Assembly (NCBI RefSeq): GCF_900109605.1
Contig: NZ_FOAM01000004.1
Location: 1-64,000, forward strand
Source of the DNA: Xaviernesmea oryzae
Lineage (GTDB): Bacteria > Pseudomonadota > Alphaproteobacteria > Rhizobiales > Rhizobiaceae
Direction of reading: 5' to 3'
Length of the DNA: 64,000 nt
This document shows positions 16,805-25,979 of this stretch, in pieces. The notes beneath the pieces were generated by a model. It had not been told where the DNA came from and searched no databases. It worked only from the letters and a program-made list of their open reading frames with translations. The stretch's first letter is position 1; each line of letters begins with the position of its first letter. Position numbers and translations under genes: made by a program.

Positions 16805-17554
16805 CTATGGCATACGCGCGACCGGACCCTGTGCGATGATGGGACCTGTGGCCTTGCCCGTGGGAGAGCCGCCCGGCGGCTCGATGCTGACGGCGAGGAT
16901 AGCGCCGGCACTGAGCGAACGGCGCAGATCGGCCGGCACGACCAAGCCGCCTTCGCCCGTTTCCGGTAGGACGCCGAGGGAGCGTGGGGCATGTCCGCCT
17001 TCGACAAGCCAAAGTTCGAGCGACTTGGCTCCTTCGTTGCGAGCGGCAACAGGCCGCACCAGCAAACGGCCGGAGGCAGCATGATAGGCGGCTATAAGGT
17101 CGACCCCCGTGCCCGTCACAGTCATTTCGGCAGAAAGCGTCGGCGCCAGCAGGGGACGCGCGGCCTGTCCCGACAGGGCCGCCATGCCGCCCAGCACGGC
17201 AGCCACTGCCAGAGATGCAAAAGCGAAGCCTCGCCAGAAGACGAGCGAATTCCAGAGAGATGGCCGCGCGCTGGCCGGCCTCGGCGCACCGAAAGCCCGC
17301 CGCTCGATCTTGCGGCGCAGATGGCGCGGTGGCGTTACAGGCTGATAGGCATCGTCAAGGCCGGAGAGATTGGTCTGCCAGCGTCTGACCGTGGCGGCAA
17401 AGCGCCGGTCGGTCGCCATGCGCGCCTCCACCTTGCGCCGATCGTCCAGCGAAAGGATCCCTAGCACATATTCGCCAGCGACCAGTTCGTCCCGGCGGAC
17501 ATTGCCGCCCTCCGCCCCCTCCGCTCCCGGCTCGTCCGAGTTCTTGTCCGTCAT
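16805..17554 (-). CDS. Anti-sigma factor, RskA family
   Basis: A 249-residue single-pass membrane protein. The N-terminal cytoplasmic part (about 15-75: RDELVAGEYVLGILSLDDRR) is the RskA/ChrR-like anti-sigma domain. A TM helix lies at about 107-125 (FAFASLAVAAVLGGMAAL). The periplasmic C-terminal half (LELWLVEGGHAPRSLGVLP) is the anti-sigma-K domain. The ATG at 17554 overlaps the sigma stop by 4 bases (ATGA), so sigma and anti-sigma are made together. By family precedent it holds the ECF sigma at the membrane until regulated proteolysis releases it. Confidence 0.9.
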   Translation of the reverse strand: MTDKNSDEPGAEGAEGGNVRRDELVAGEYVLGILSLDDRRKVEARMATDRRFAATVRRWQTNLSGLDDAYQPVTPPRHLRRKIERRAFGAPRPASARPSLWNSLVFWRGFAFASLAVAAVLGGMAALSGQAARPLLAPTLSAEMTVTGTGVDLIAAYHAASGRLLVRPVAARNEGAKSLELWLVEGGHAPRSLGVLPETGEGGLVVPADLRRSLSAGAILAVSIEPPGGSPTGKATGPIIAQGPVARMP

Positions 17555-18090
17555 CGCTCCAGGCACTCTCTCAACGTCAAAAGGCTGCGCCTCAGCCAGG
17601 TCCGCATCGTGTTCAGCGGCACGGCGAAATGATCCGCCAGCTCCTGATAACTCGCGCCCTCGATATAGGCGCGCCGCACAGCGTCAGCCCTATCGGGGGC
17701 CAGTTCGTCAAGGCAAGCATCGATCCGCCGCCTCTCGCCAGCGGCGACGGCGCATGCTTCGGGATCGGCCGTGGAATCAGGCAGATCATAGGCCTCATCG
17801 AGCACATCCGCCACCGGCTTTCGCGCTCTCAAACGGTCGATGGCCTGGTTTCTGGCAATGGCTTGCAACCAGCCGGCAGCGCTTGTTGCAGCCGGAACGA
17901 AGCCATCCGCCCGCGCCCAGATTTTCACATAGACTTCCTGCAAGGCCTCCTCGGCCTCCGCCCTGTCCTTGAGCATACGCAGGCAGACACCGAAAAGTTT
18001 CGGGCTGGAGGCGCGGTAGAGGCGGGAAAAGGCATCGCGGTCCTTCAGGCCAACGCGGCTGATCAGCAGCGCCAGATCCTCATCGTTCAT
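17551..18090 (-). CDS. ECF sigma factor, SigK-like
   Basis: A 179-residue sigma-70 family factor starting at the ATG at 18090 (AGGAG six bases upstream; an ATG two codons earlier is possible). Region 2 contains FSRLYRASSPKLFGVCLRML, EEALQEVYVKIW and the -10 contact WLQAIARNQAIDRLRAR. Region 4 contains AYIEGASYQELADHFAVPL, then NTMRTWLRRSLL, the recognition helix. It is co-transcribed with its RskA anti-sigma. It probably autoregulates, but I could not find a promoter motif shared with the fasciclin gene. Confidence 0.92.
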   Translation of the reverse strand: MNDEDLALLISRVGLKDRDAFSRLYRASSPKLFGVCLRMLKDRAEAEEALQEVYVKIWARADGFVPAATSAAGWLQAIARNQAIDRLRARKPVADVLDEAYDLPDSTADPEACAVAAGERRRIDACLDELAPDRADAVRRAYIEGASYQELADHFAVPLNTMRTWLRRSLLTLRECLER

Positions 18091-18346
18091 CCTCATCTCC
18101 TGCCGCGTCAGGGTCAATCAGGACCGGCGGCGAGCCTCAAAAGGCCGCGCCGGCTTCCGATCATCACGGGCCGCCGTCATTACGCCTTTATATTCGTGAC
18201 GGATCATTCCCTCCTTGGGCAACATGCGCTAAACACCAGCCCGCCTTGCCGCCCGCGCCGCGCAGGAGGCCGGATCCTGCGGGAGCGGCGGCGTCGCCTC
18301 TCGCCTTTGCCCTTCGTCCTGCCGTCAGTCCTTTAAGGTTTCCGCC

Positions 18347-19234
18347 ATGTCCCCATCCGAAAGCGAACTCCAGGCCAGCCTGCTTGCCCAGGCCCTGCCC
18401 TTCATGCAGCGCTATGAGAACAAGACGATCGTCGTGAAATATGGCGGCCATGCCATGGGCAATGCCGAGCTTGGCAAGGCGTTTGCCAGCGATATCGCGC
18501 TTTTGAAGCAGTCGGGCGTCAATCCGATCGTCGTGCATGGCGGCGGTCCGCAGATCGGCGCGATGCTGACCAAGATGGGCATCGAATCGAAATTCGAGGG
18601 CGGCCTGCGCGTGACGGATGCCAAGACGGTCGAGATCGTCGAAATGGTGCTGGCCGGCTCGATCAACAAGGAGATCGTCGCGCTCATCAATCAGACGGGC
18701 GAATGGGCGATCGGCCTCTGTGGCAAGGACGGCAACATGGTCTTTGCCGAAAAGGCCAAGAAGACCGTGATCGATCCCGATTCCAACATCGAGCGCGTGC
18801 TCGATCTCGGCTTCGTCGGCGAGGTGGTCGAGGTCGACCGCACGCTGCTCGACCTCTTGGCCCGTTCCGAGATGATCCCAGTCATCGCTCCGGTTGCCCC
18901 AGGCCGCGACGGCGCGACCTATAACATCAACGCCGACACCTTCGCCGGGGCGATTGCCGGCTCGCTGCATGCCACACGGCTTTTGTTCCTGACGGACGTT
19001 CCCGGCGTGCTCAACAAGTCGGGTGAGTTGATCAAGGAGCTGTCTGTCGCGCAGGCTCAGGCGCTGATCGCCGACGGCACGATTTCGGGCGGCATGATCC
19101 CGAAAGTCGAGACCTGCATCGACGCGATCAAGGCCGGCGTCCAGGGTGTCGTCATCCTGAACGGCAAGACCGCCCATGCCGTTCTGCTCGAAATCTTCAC
19201 CGAGCATGGCGCCGGCACGCTGATCGTTCCCTGA
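18347..19234 (+). CDS. argB: Acetylglutamate kinase
   Basis: A 295-residue enzyme that phosphorylates N-acetylglutamate, the second step of arginine synthesis. Motifs in order: [13 protein letters not shown] (phosphate binding), [12 protein letters not shown] (substrate glycine loop), [13 protein letters not shown] and [14 protein letters not shown]. Its length and the N-terminal helix ([17 protein letters not shown]) fit the arginine-sensitive hexameric form, so feedback control by arginine and PII is likely. It is followed by a strong terminator. Confidence 0.97.
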   Translation: MSPSESELQASLLAQALPFMQRYENKTIVVKYGGHAMGNAELGKAFASDIALLKQSGVNPIVVHGGGPQIGAMLTKMGIESKFEGGLRVTDAKTVEIVEMVLAGSINKEIVALINQTGEWAIGLCGKDGNMVFAEKAKKTVIDPDSNIERVLDLGFVGEVVEVDRTLLDLLARSEMIPVIAPVAPGRDGATYNINADTFAGAIAGSLHATRLLFLTDVPGVLNKSGELIKELSVAQAQALIADGTISGGMIPKVETCIDAIKAGVQGVVILNGKTAHAVLLEIFTEHGAGTLIVP

Positions 19235-19257
19235 TCGAGGCAGCACCTGCCGCTTTT

Positions 19258-19294
19258 GAAAACCCTCCCGCCGCCGGCCGGAGGGTTTTCTTTT
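19258..19294. terminator. Bidirectional terminator between argB and the EamA gene
   Basis: GAAAACCCTCC pairs with GGAGGGTTTTC (19258-19290) around an 11-base loop, with T-rich flanks on both strands. It lies between convergent genes. Confidence 0.85.
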
Positions 19295-19298
19295 GCGC

Positions 19299-20201
19299 TT
19301 AGCTCATCAGCAGGCCGAGAATGCCGGACACGATCAGCAGGCAGCCGAGCACTTCCAGCCGGTTCACCCGCTCCTTGAACAGGAAGAAGGAGGCGGCGAA
19401 GGTGAAGACCAGTTCGATCTGGCCGAGCGCGCGGACATAGGCTACCGGCTGCAGCGCCATGGCGGTGAACCAGCAGGTAGAGCCGAGCACGCCGGCAAGC
19501 CCGACCAGCGATGAAGACCGCCAGGAGCGGATGACGCGGCCGATCTCGGCGCGGTCGCGGATCAGCATCCACACGAGCATGTAGATCGTCTGGAAGCCGG
19601 TGACGCAGGCCAGCGTCACGGCAGCCTGCATCACGGCATTCGGCCCACCGAGCGCCAGCGCGGCGCTGCGATAGGCAACGGCGGAGAGGCCGAAGATCGC
19701 GCCGGAGGCGATGCCGATCAGCGCGGTACGGCCGACGAGCGCGGCGGCAATGCTCTTCCAGGACAGCGGCGAGCGGGCGATCGAGATCAGCATAACGCCG
19801 ATGACGCCAACGACGATGGCCAGCACCGCTCCCACCGACAGCCGCTCGCCCAGCAGCAGAAAGCCGAACAGTGCCGCTTGGACCGGTTCGGTCTTCGAAT
19901 AGGCGGTGCCGACAGCGAAATTGCGCAGAGAGAAGAGATGAACGAGGAGGATGGTGGCATAAATCTGCGCAAGACCGCCGATGACGGCCCAAAGAAGAAA
20001 GCCGGGGCTTAAGCGCGGCAGGCTGTAGCCCGCGCCGCTGTGCAGCGCCGTGACATAGACAAGCGCAATGGGAAACCCATAGCCGAAGCGCACGAAGCTG
20101 GCGCCACGTGTGCCGAGGGTGCCGCGCAGATGCTTCTGCAGCGCCGAGCGCAGGTTCTGCAGAAAGGCGGCGGCGATGGTGATGGGGATCCAGGCGTCCA
20201 T
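19299..20201 (-). CDS. EamA/DMT-family permease
   Basis: A 300-residue membrane protein with ten predicted TM helices in two EamA repeats (about 5-140 and 150-295). Family phrases are GTAYSKTEPVQAALFGFLLLGE in shape (first repeat) and ALGQIELVFTFAASFFLFKERV in shape (second repeat). Members export or import small metabolites; the substrate cannot be predicted. The start is ATG at 20201 (MDAWIPITIAAAF); a longer open frame upstream overlaps the divergent HAD gene and is not coding. It diverges from the nucleotidase at 20316. Confidence 0.88.
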   Translation of the reverse strand: MDAWIPITIAAAFLQNLRSALQKHLRGTLGTRGASFVRFGYGFPIALVYVTALHSGAGYSLPRLSPGFLLWAVIGGLAQIYATILLVHLFSLRNFAVGTAYSKTEPVQAALFGFLLLGERLSVGAVLAIVVGVIGVMLISIARSPLSWKSIAAALVGRTALIGIASGAIFGLSAVAYRSAALALGGPNAVMQAAVTLACVTGFQTIYMLVWMLIRDRAEIGRVIRSWRSSSLVGLAGVLGSTCWFTAMALQPVAYVRALGQIELVFTFAASFFLFKERVNRLEVLGCLLIVSGILGLLMS

Positions 20202-20315
20202 GATGCGAGGCGCGTTATCATCTTGCAGGTCCTGCGCCAAGCAGCCGCAGCGGGAAATCGCCGGAGAACGGCTGGCGGGCTTTCCTTTCCGTCCGATGCG
20301 CGACATATAAAAGGC

Positions 20316-21023
20316 ATGGCACCGCTCACGACCCCTCCCCGCCCCGCCGATTTCGCCCATGTCCGCGACTGGGTCTTCGATCTCGACAACACGCTGTATC
20401 CGCATCATGTCGATCTCTTTGCGCAGATCGACCGCAACATGACGGATTATGTCGCGACCCTGCTCCAGCTGGAGCCGACGGAGGCGCGGGCCTTGCAGAA
20501 GGCCTATTACCGCGACCATGGCACGACCCTGCAGGGGCTGATGATCAATCACGGCGTCGATCCCAACGACTTTCTGCAGAAGGCACATGCGATCGACTAT
20601 ACGGTGATCCCCGCCGATCCGGCGCTGGGTGAGGCGATCAAGGCGCTGCCCGGCCGCAAGTTCATCTTCACCAATGGCACCGTGGCGCATGCGGAGATGA
20701 CGGCGCGCGCCTTGGGGATTCTCGATCATTTCGAGACGATTTTCGACATCGTCGCCGCCGAATATGTGCCAAAGCCGGCCGGCGCCACCTATGACAAGTT
20801 CATGGCGCTGAACCGCGTGGATACCGCGCACGCAGCGATGTTCGAAGACCTGCCGCGCAATCTCGTTGTGCCCAAGGCGCTGGGTATGACCACGGTTCTC
20901 ACCGTGCCGCGCAATCTCGAATATGCTTTTTCGGAAATCTGGGAGCGCCATGGCGAGAGCGACGACCAGATCGACTATGTGACCGAGGATCTCGCGACTT
21001 TCCTGCAGACGCTGATCGATTGA
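20316..21023 (+). CDS. HAD-superfamily pyrimidine 5'-nucleotidase
   Basis: A 235-residue HAD hydrolase. Motif I is FDLDNTLYPHH (nucleophile Asp and acid Asp), motif II FTNGT, motif III with the Lys of YVPKPAG, and motif IV MFEDLPRN. It belongs to the Sdt1/Phm8-like group (pyrimidine 5'-nucleotidase), which dephosphorylates UMP/CMP or related phosphates. The ATG at 20316 gives MAPLTTPPRPADFAHV; codons upstream in the same frame lack family similarity. Confidence 0.9.
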   Translation: MAPLTTPPRPADFAHVRDWVFDLDNTLYPHHVDLFAQIDRNMTDYVATLLQLEPTEARALQKAYYRDHGTTLQGLMINHGVDPNDFLQKAHAIDYTVIPADPALGEAIKALPGRKFIFTNGTVAHAEMTARALGILDHFETIFDIVAAEYVPKPAGATYDKFMALNRVDTAHAAMFEDLPRNLVVPKALGMTTVLTVPRNLEYAFSEIWERHGESDDQIDYVTEDLATFLQTLID

Positions 21024-21232
21024 ACCGGCGCGGCCGATACAGAAGTTTACAAGAACGGGATGGCGAACAGCGTGTGCGGGTTTCGCCCAGGGTTCCCCTC
21101 TAATTCTTTGATCAAGATCATGTTTCATGATTTAGGACCGAACGGCTCTTAAATCATCGTCATCTGGGGATAGGATCCTGGCCCGACTATGCTATCAATC
21201 GTGATGTTCTAATTCACGGAGCACCGGGATCC

Positions 21233-21793
21233 ATGAAAAAAGCGCTTTCCTTCGGCCTCGCCGGCCTGATCACCTTTTCCAGCCTCGCCTTGCCGGTCCT
21301 TGCCGAAGACCAGCCCGCCGCCAAGCCTCCGGCCGAGAACGCGGCGCAGGACGCGCCGGCCAAGACAAAGGCGCGGGCCGACCGCACGCAACGGCTGATC
21401 GCCCGTTTCGACACCAATGGCGACGGCAAGATCTCGCCCGAAGAGTTCACCAAGGGCGTGGACGTGGCCTTTGCCGCGCTGGATGCGAATGGCGACGGCC
21501 AGGTGACGCGAGACGAGTTCACCAAGCGGGCCGAAGCCATGAAGGCCGCTCGCAAGGAGTGGGTGGTGGCGCGCAAGAGCGGCGCGACCGATGCAGAGGA
21601 GAAGAAGGCCAAGTTCGAGGCTCTACATGCCTTCCCCGGCTGGCGGGTGCGCATGTTCGATCGCGCGGATGCCGATAAGAGCGGCGGACTGAGCCGGAAG
21701 GAAGCCGAGGACCTGTCCATGGCCTACTTCAAGCGGCGGGACCGCAATGGCGACGGTGTCCTCGACGCCTCTGATTTTACCCGAAAGAAGTAA
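21233..21793 (+). CDS. Secreted EF-hand calcium-binding protein
   Basis: A 186-residue protein with an N-terminal signal peptide (MKKALSFGLAGLITFSSLA). A Pro/Ala-rich stretch follows, then four EF-hand-like loops: DTNGDGKIS (about 59), DANGDGQVT (about 83), DADKSGGLS (about 143) and DRNGDGVLD (about 170). The calcium ligands at 1, 3, 5 and 7 are present in all four. It is probably a periplasmic calcium buffer or sensor of the kind common in rhizobia. It stands alone, and the 200 bp upstream (21024-21232) contains an AT-rich rhizobial-type palindromic stretch near 21100-21140. Confidence 0.88.
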   Translation: MKKALSFGLAGLITFSSLALPVLAEDQPAAKPPAENAAQDAPAKTKARADRTQRLIARFDTNGDGKISPEEFTKGVDVAFAALDANGDGQVTRDEFTKRAEAMKAARKEWVVARKSGATDAEEKKAKFEALHAFPGWRVRMFDRADADKSGGLSRKEAEDLSMAYFKRRDRNGDGVLDASDFTRKK

Positions 21794-21905
21794 GGACTAC
21801 CGACGTGCGGCCTGTGCATGACCGATAGGCCGCATCGTCCAGGCCTATGGATGACGGACGGAGCCGAGCCGCTTCAGAGCACGGCTCCTTCCTGAATGGT
21901 CTGCC

Positions 21906-22817
21906 TCAGCGCAGGCCGGAGGCCAGCGGCACAGCGGGATCGGCGGAAGCCGGTTCCACCTTGGCGTAGAAATCCGCGATGATCTTCCAGGCCGCTTCCG
22001 CTGTGTCGACGAAATGGATGAGGTCGACATCCCCTGGCGCGATCGTGCCGAATTCGGCCAGCGCATCGAAATCGATGATCGAGCGCCAGAAGGATTCACC
22101 GAAGAGGATCAGCGGCACCAGCGCCATGCGGCCGGTCTGCATCAGCGTCATGGTCTCGAAGAGTTCGTCCAGCGTGCCGAAGCCGCCAGGGAAGACGGTG
22201 ACGGCCTTGGCGCGCACGAGAAAGTGCATCTTGCGGATGGCAAAATAGTGGAAGTTGAAGCTGAGATCCGGCGTCACATAGCGATTGGGCGCCTGCTCGT
22301 GCGGCAGGACGATGTTGAGCCCGATCGAGGGCGCACCGACTTCCTGTGCACCGCGATTGCCCGCCTCCATCACGCCGGGGCCGCCGCCGGTGACCACCAC
22401 GAATTCCTTGTAGTCGAAGCGGGCCGCATGCAGCGAGCAGAGCCGGGCGAACTTGCGTGCCTCATCATAATAAACTGACGCCGCTTCGAGATTGCGCTTC
22501 TGCGTTTCGTTCTTGGCGGCCCAGGCATCCTGGCCGGGCGCGGGAATACGCGCGCCGCCGAACATCACGATGGTGGAGGTGATGCCGCGCTCGGCCAGCG
22601 CCATCTCGGTCTTCAGCAGTTCGAGTTGCAGCCGGATCGGTCGCAGTTCCTCGCGGCAGAGAAAATCGGAATCGGCATAGGCGAGCCGGTAGGTGGGCGA
22701 CAAGGATTGCGGCGTCGGCGGCACACCGGCGGCGCGCTCGCGTGCCTGGGCGCTATCGGCCAAGGGGTCCCAGACGCCATCCTTGCGGCGCAGCTTCGGC
22801 TTCTTCATGCGTGTCAT
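21906..22817 (-). CDS. LOG-family (TIGR00730) Rossmann-fold protein
   Basis: A 303-residue protein carrying the two LOG signatures: GGGPGVMEAGNRGA and PGGFGTLDELFE, the latter the PGGxGTxxE phosphoribohydrolase motif. Classical LOG enzymes remove ribose 5'-phosphate from cytokinin or purine nucleotides. This longer form, with about 90 extra N-terminal residues, is of the PpnN/YgdH-like size class, so a nucleotide 5'-monophosphate nucleosidase role is possible. The start at 22817 (MTRMKKPKLRR) has GGAG 9 bases upstream; two other ATGs are nearby (22847, 22808). It diverges from dapD. Confidence 0.88.
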   Translation of the reverse strand: MTRMKKPKLRRKDGVWDPLADSAQARERAAGVPPTPQSLSPTYRLAYADSDFLCREELRPIRLQLELLKTEMALAERGITSTIVMFGGARIPAPGQDAWAAKNETQKRNLEAASVYYDEARKFARLCSLHAARFDYKEFVVVTGGGPGVMEAGNRGAQEVGAPSIGLNIVLPHEQAPNRYVTPDLSFNFHYFAIRKMHFLVRAKAVTVFPGGFGTLDELFETMTLMQTGRMALVPLILFGESFWRSIIDFDALAEFGTIAPGDVDLIHFVDTAEAAWKIIADFYAKVEPASADPAVPLASGLR

Positions 22818-22943
22818 CGTTTCAGTCTCCGGCGTCGTTCTCGCCATGACCAATGCTTGGACGCGTCGGCGAAAACGCTTCAACTTTGCACCATCATGAT
22901 CTAATCGGGAGGCAGCATAGGCCCATCAATTAAAGGAATCCTG

Positions 22944-23795
22944 ATGACCGAGGAACTTGGCCAGCTTGAGGCCGTCATCGAATCCGCCTTCGAAGCCCGC
23001 GACGGCATCACCATCAACACCAAGGGCGAAGTTCGCGATGCGGTGGACGCGGCGCTGAACCTGCTCGACAGCGGCAAGGCCCGTGTCGCCACCCGGGGCG
23101 AGGATGGAAACTGGACCGTGCATCAGTGGCTGAAAAAGGCCGTCCTCTTGTCCTTCCGGCTGAACGACATGCAGGTGGTCAAAGGCGGTCCCGACAACGC
23201 GACCTGGTGGGATAAGGTGCCTTCGAAATTCGAAGGCTGGGGAGAAAACCAGTTCCGCGCCGCAGGGTTCCGCGCCGTTCCCAATGCCGTGGTGCGCCGC
23301 TCGGCCTATATCGCGCCCAACGCCATTCTGATGCCCTCCTTCGTCAATCTCGGCGCCTATGTCGGCGAAGGCACGATGGTCGACACCTGGGCGACAGTCG
23401 GCTCCTGCGCGCAGATCGGCAAGCATGTGCATCTGTCCGGCGGCGTCGGCATTGGCGGCGTGCTGGAGCCGATGCAGGCCGGCCCGACCATCATCGAGGA
23501 CAATTGCTTTATCGGTGCGCGCTCGGAAGTGGTCGAGGGCTGCATCGTACGTGAAGGCGCGGTACTGGGCATGGGCGTCTTCATCGGTAAGTCGACGAAG
23601 ATCGTCGACCGTGCCACCGGCGAGATCAGCTATGGCGAAGTGCCGGCCTATTCCGTCGTGGTCGCCGGCACGCTGCCGGGCAAGCCCTTCCCGAATGGCG
23701 AGCCGGGCCCCGGCCTCTATTGCGCCGTCATCGTCAAGCGCGTCGATGAGAAGACCCGTTCGAAGACAGGCATCAACGAGCTTCTGCGCGACTAG
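22944..23795 (+). CDS. dapD: 2,3,4,5-tetrahydropyridine-2,6-dicarboxylate N-succinyltransferase
   Basis: A 283-residue trimeric left-handed beta-helix enzyme of the succinylase branch of lysine/diaminopimelate synthesis. It is recognised by [21 protein letters not shown] in outline, the hexapeptide repeat region ([20 protein letters not shown] in shape), [19 protein letters not shown] in outline, and [23 protein letters not shown] lies 6 bases before the ATG. Its partner dapE is 3.7 kb downstream, separated by a repeat element and two unrelated genes. Confidence 0.97.
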   Translation: MTEELGQLEAVIESAFEARDGITINTKGEVRDAVDAALNLLDSGKARVATRGEDGNWTVHQWLKKAVLLSFRLNDMQVVKGGPDNATWWDKVPSKFEGWGENQFRAAGFRAVPNAVVRRSAYIAPNAILMPSFVNLGAYVGEGTMVDTWATVGSCAQIGKHVHLSGGVGIGGVLEPMQAGPTIIEDNCFIGARSEVVEGCIVREGAVLGMGVFIGKSTKIVDRATGEISYGEVPAYSVVVAGTLPGKPFPNGEPGPGLYCAVIVKRVDEKTRSKTGINELLRD

Positions 23796-23859
23796 ATGAC
23801 GATGATTGAAGTCCCATTCGGTCTTCAATCACAGGACACGATGCTCATGATCATGGGCT

Positions 23860-24064
23860 TGGCAGCCCCCTCATCCGCCTGTCGGCACCTTCTCCCCGAT
23901 GGGGAGAAGAGACCGAGGCAAGAGCTTAGCGCCTCAATTTGACGTCGAGAAAAAGAGATATATCGGGTCTTGCAACGCAAGAGGTAGCATGAGACGGCGC
24001 AGTATGTCTCTTCTCCCCACCGGGGAGAAGGTGGCCCGAAGGGTCGGATGAGGGGGCGGCCAAG
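23860..24064. repeat. RIME-like palindromic element with terminal inverted repeats
   Basis: The left end (23860-23909) and right end (24009-24064) are inverted copies. Each has an outer CCCCTCATCCG / CGGATGAGGGG arm and an inner perfect hairpin (CTTCTCCCC..GGGGAGAAG). About 100 bp of AT-richer DNA separates them. CCCTCATCCG...CACCTTCTCCCC is the hallmark of the rhizobial intergenic mosaic elements. The whole behaves like a miniature inverted-repeat element inserted downstream of dapD. Confidence 0.85.
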
Positions 24065-24216
24065 CCGCCAAGTTTTGCGTCGTATCTTGTGTTTTCAAAT
24101 CTGAATCATGATCTAAATCAAAGAATTAAAATAGGATTGCAGGCGAAAACTACACACGGTCTTCGCCATCCCTCTCCAAGGCCGATGGGCAAGGTGCCAG
24201 ACTTTCGAAGGTATGA

Positions 24217-24247
24217 AAGGCGGTCCATCGGGCCGCCTTTTTTCGTT
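24217..24247 (+). terminator. Intrinsic terminator with no assigned plus-strand gene
   Basis: AAGGCGG (24218-24224) pairs with CCGCCTT around a 9-base loop and is followed by seven T on the plus strand. The nearest plus-strand gene, dapD, ends 420 bases earlier. Either a long dapD transcript or a small RNA from about 24100 ends here. It also lies just beyond the stop of the minus-strand kinase and may act on it weakly. Confidence 0.75.
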
Positions 24248-24249
24248 CG

Positions 24250-25470
24250 TCAATGCTGCGGCATGGCGAAGGTGAATCGGGTCTCGCGCTCATCGGAGGC
24301 GACAGTGATCGTGCCGCCATGCGCCTTGGCGATTTCGGCTGCGATGAACAGGCCGAGACCGAGACCGCCCTGGCCGCCGCCCATGCGCACGAAGGGTTTG
24401 AACAAATCGGCCTGCAGCTCCGACGCAATCGGCTGGCCGCCATTGGCAACGCTCAACAGGAACGTCCCCTCCTGCATCCGCGTCTCGACACGAACCGGCT
24501 GGTCCTTATCGCCATGGGTGATCGCATTGGCGAGCAGATTGGAAAGAAGCTGGCCGATGCGACCCGCATCGCAGCGCACACGCTCATGCGTCAGTTGCGC
24601 CTCGATCTGCTGGCTGGGATGGGCAAGCCGGAGCTCTTCGATGACATGGCTGAGAAGCGGTGCCAGCGAGACGGCATCGACCTCCTCCAAGGCCAGCCCG
24701 CTGCCGAATCTCCCGCGGGCAAAATCGAGCATATTGTCGATCAGGCCCGACATCCGGTCGATACTGGCACGCATCAGCTCGATGACACCCTTGGAGCGCG
24801 GCGGCAGTTCCGTCTTGGCGAGCATGCGCGTTCCCGCCTCCAGTGAGGCAAGCGGGTTGCGCAGGTCATGGCCGAGAACGGCAATGAATCGCTCGCGCAG
24901 TTCGCTGGCCTCGTCATGCTCGGTGGCGCGGCGTTGCGCGTCGATGTGAAGGGCCAGAAGTTCGGCGAAAAGCGCGAACATGCCGGTGACTTCAGGCGTG
25001 TTCAACCGGTGGGGCTGGGCATCCACGGCGCAGAGGGTGCCGAAGAACGATCCGTCCGCCAGGATGATCGGCATGGCGATATAGCTTCGAAGCCCGTAAA
25101 GCTTCAGGGTCGGATGACCGGCATAAACAGGATCCTGAGCGGCGTCATCGACGACAACGAGCTTGCGATGATCGCGGATCTCGTTGCAGATCGTCGTCTC
25201 CACTTTCAGCTCATCGCCCGCCTCGAGGCCGAAGGCACAGAGGTCTAGCACATGGGCAGCCACCCAGCGCTCTTCCGTGACACGCGCGACGGCGGCAAAG
25301 CCCATGCCGGTCACCCGGCAGCAGACATCGAGAAGCCGGGGAACGATCCCGATGCGGCGCAAAAGCTCGACCGTTGCCTCATCCCTGTCTGCGCCCTCGG
25401 GATGCAGCAGCATCGGCGCCTCGCCTGCTGGCCATTCCGGCAACAGCACGGATGACGTTATGTTCGCCAT
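24250..25470 (-). CDS. GAF-domain sensor histidine kinase, soluble
   Basis: A 406-residue kinase without TM segments. A GAF domain spans about 35-180 (ICNEIRDHRKLVVVDDA, GLRSYIAMPI, GTLCAVDAQP). The HisKA box is RERFIAVLGHDLRNPLASLE with His near 200. The HATPase has QLLSNLLANAITHG, VANGGQPI and GGLGLGLFIA. GAF suggests sensing of a small molecule, redox state or light (bacteriophytochrome-type GAF is possible, but no chromophore Cys is obvious). No response regulator is adjacent. It lies between dapD and dapE together with an aldo-keto reductase. Confidence 0.9.
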   Translation of the reverse strand: MANITSSVLLPEWPAGEAPMLLHPEGADRDEATVELLRRIGIVPRLLDVCCRVTGMGFAAVARVTEERWVAAHVLDLCAFGLEAGDELKVETTICNEIRDHRKLVVVDDAAQDPVYAGHPTLKLYGLRSYIAMPIILADGSFFGTLCAVDAQPHRLNTPEVTGMFALFAELLALHIDAQRRATEHDEASELRERFIAVLGHDLRNPLASLEAGTRMLAKTELPPRSKGVIELMRASIDRMSGLIDNMLDFARGRFGSGLALEEVDAVSLAPLLSHVIEELRLAHPSQQIEAQLTHERVRCDAGRIGQLLSNLLANAITHGDKDQPVRVETRMQEGTFLLSVANGGQPIASELQADLFKPFVRMGGGQGGLGLGLFIAAEIAKAHGGTITVASDERETRFTFAMPQH

Positions 25471-25979
25471 TCGGCTTTCCTTTCAAAAAGGCCAGTTTCA
25501 AAAGACAGCGCAGCTTTGCCGATGCGACAGAGCATCATGCCGAACATCGATCTCCCCATTTCGGTTCGATGTTCCGGCCTCACCTTGTCTGCGCTCAATG
25601 TCGTCGAGCATCGGCCATGCGCCAAGACGACCCGTCTGTCGCAGCGCCAAGCGCACTTAACGTCGCCCGGCGAAGCGCACCCGCCATCCTCGTCCTGCTC
25701 GATATGAATGATATCAGCACCGATGGTCTCAGACCGCCAGACTCGCCACCATCCCGCTGGTCTTCGGCGATGCTGGCTCCCTCGTTTAGCGCGCCATCAT
25801 CGGTGCATTCGATCGCGCCGCCTTCAGGCCGGCGCGCAGTCGCGGCCTCGTCGCCGCATTGTATGCGCTTATACTAGGGCAGTCATTGCTTGCCGACAAT
25901 GGCGAAAGCGGATTTGTCGAAAACGGATGCATGCGCGGATAAGGCAGCGGCCGAAGCCGCAGCCTCGCGAATTGCAGGT
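25471..25979. other. Intergenic region, 509 bp, no gene seen
   Basis: No frame on either strand has a recognisable product or a good start. It separates the minus-strand kinase from the minus-strand aldo-keto reductase and must hold the kinase promoter near 25471-25600. I see no strong repeat or terminator in it. Confidence 0.5.

Noticed and set aside
18188-19246. 352-codon minus-strand frame opposite argB
   Set aside because: It is a codon-bias shadow of argB with no domain of its own.
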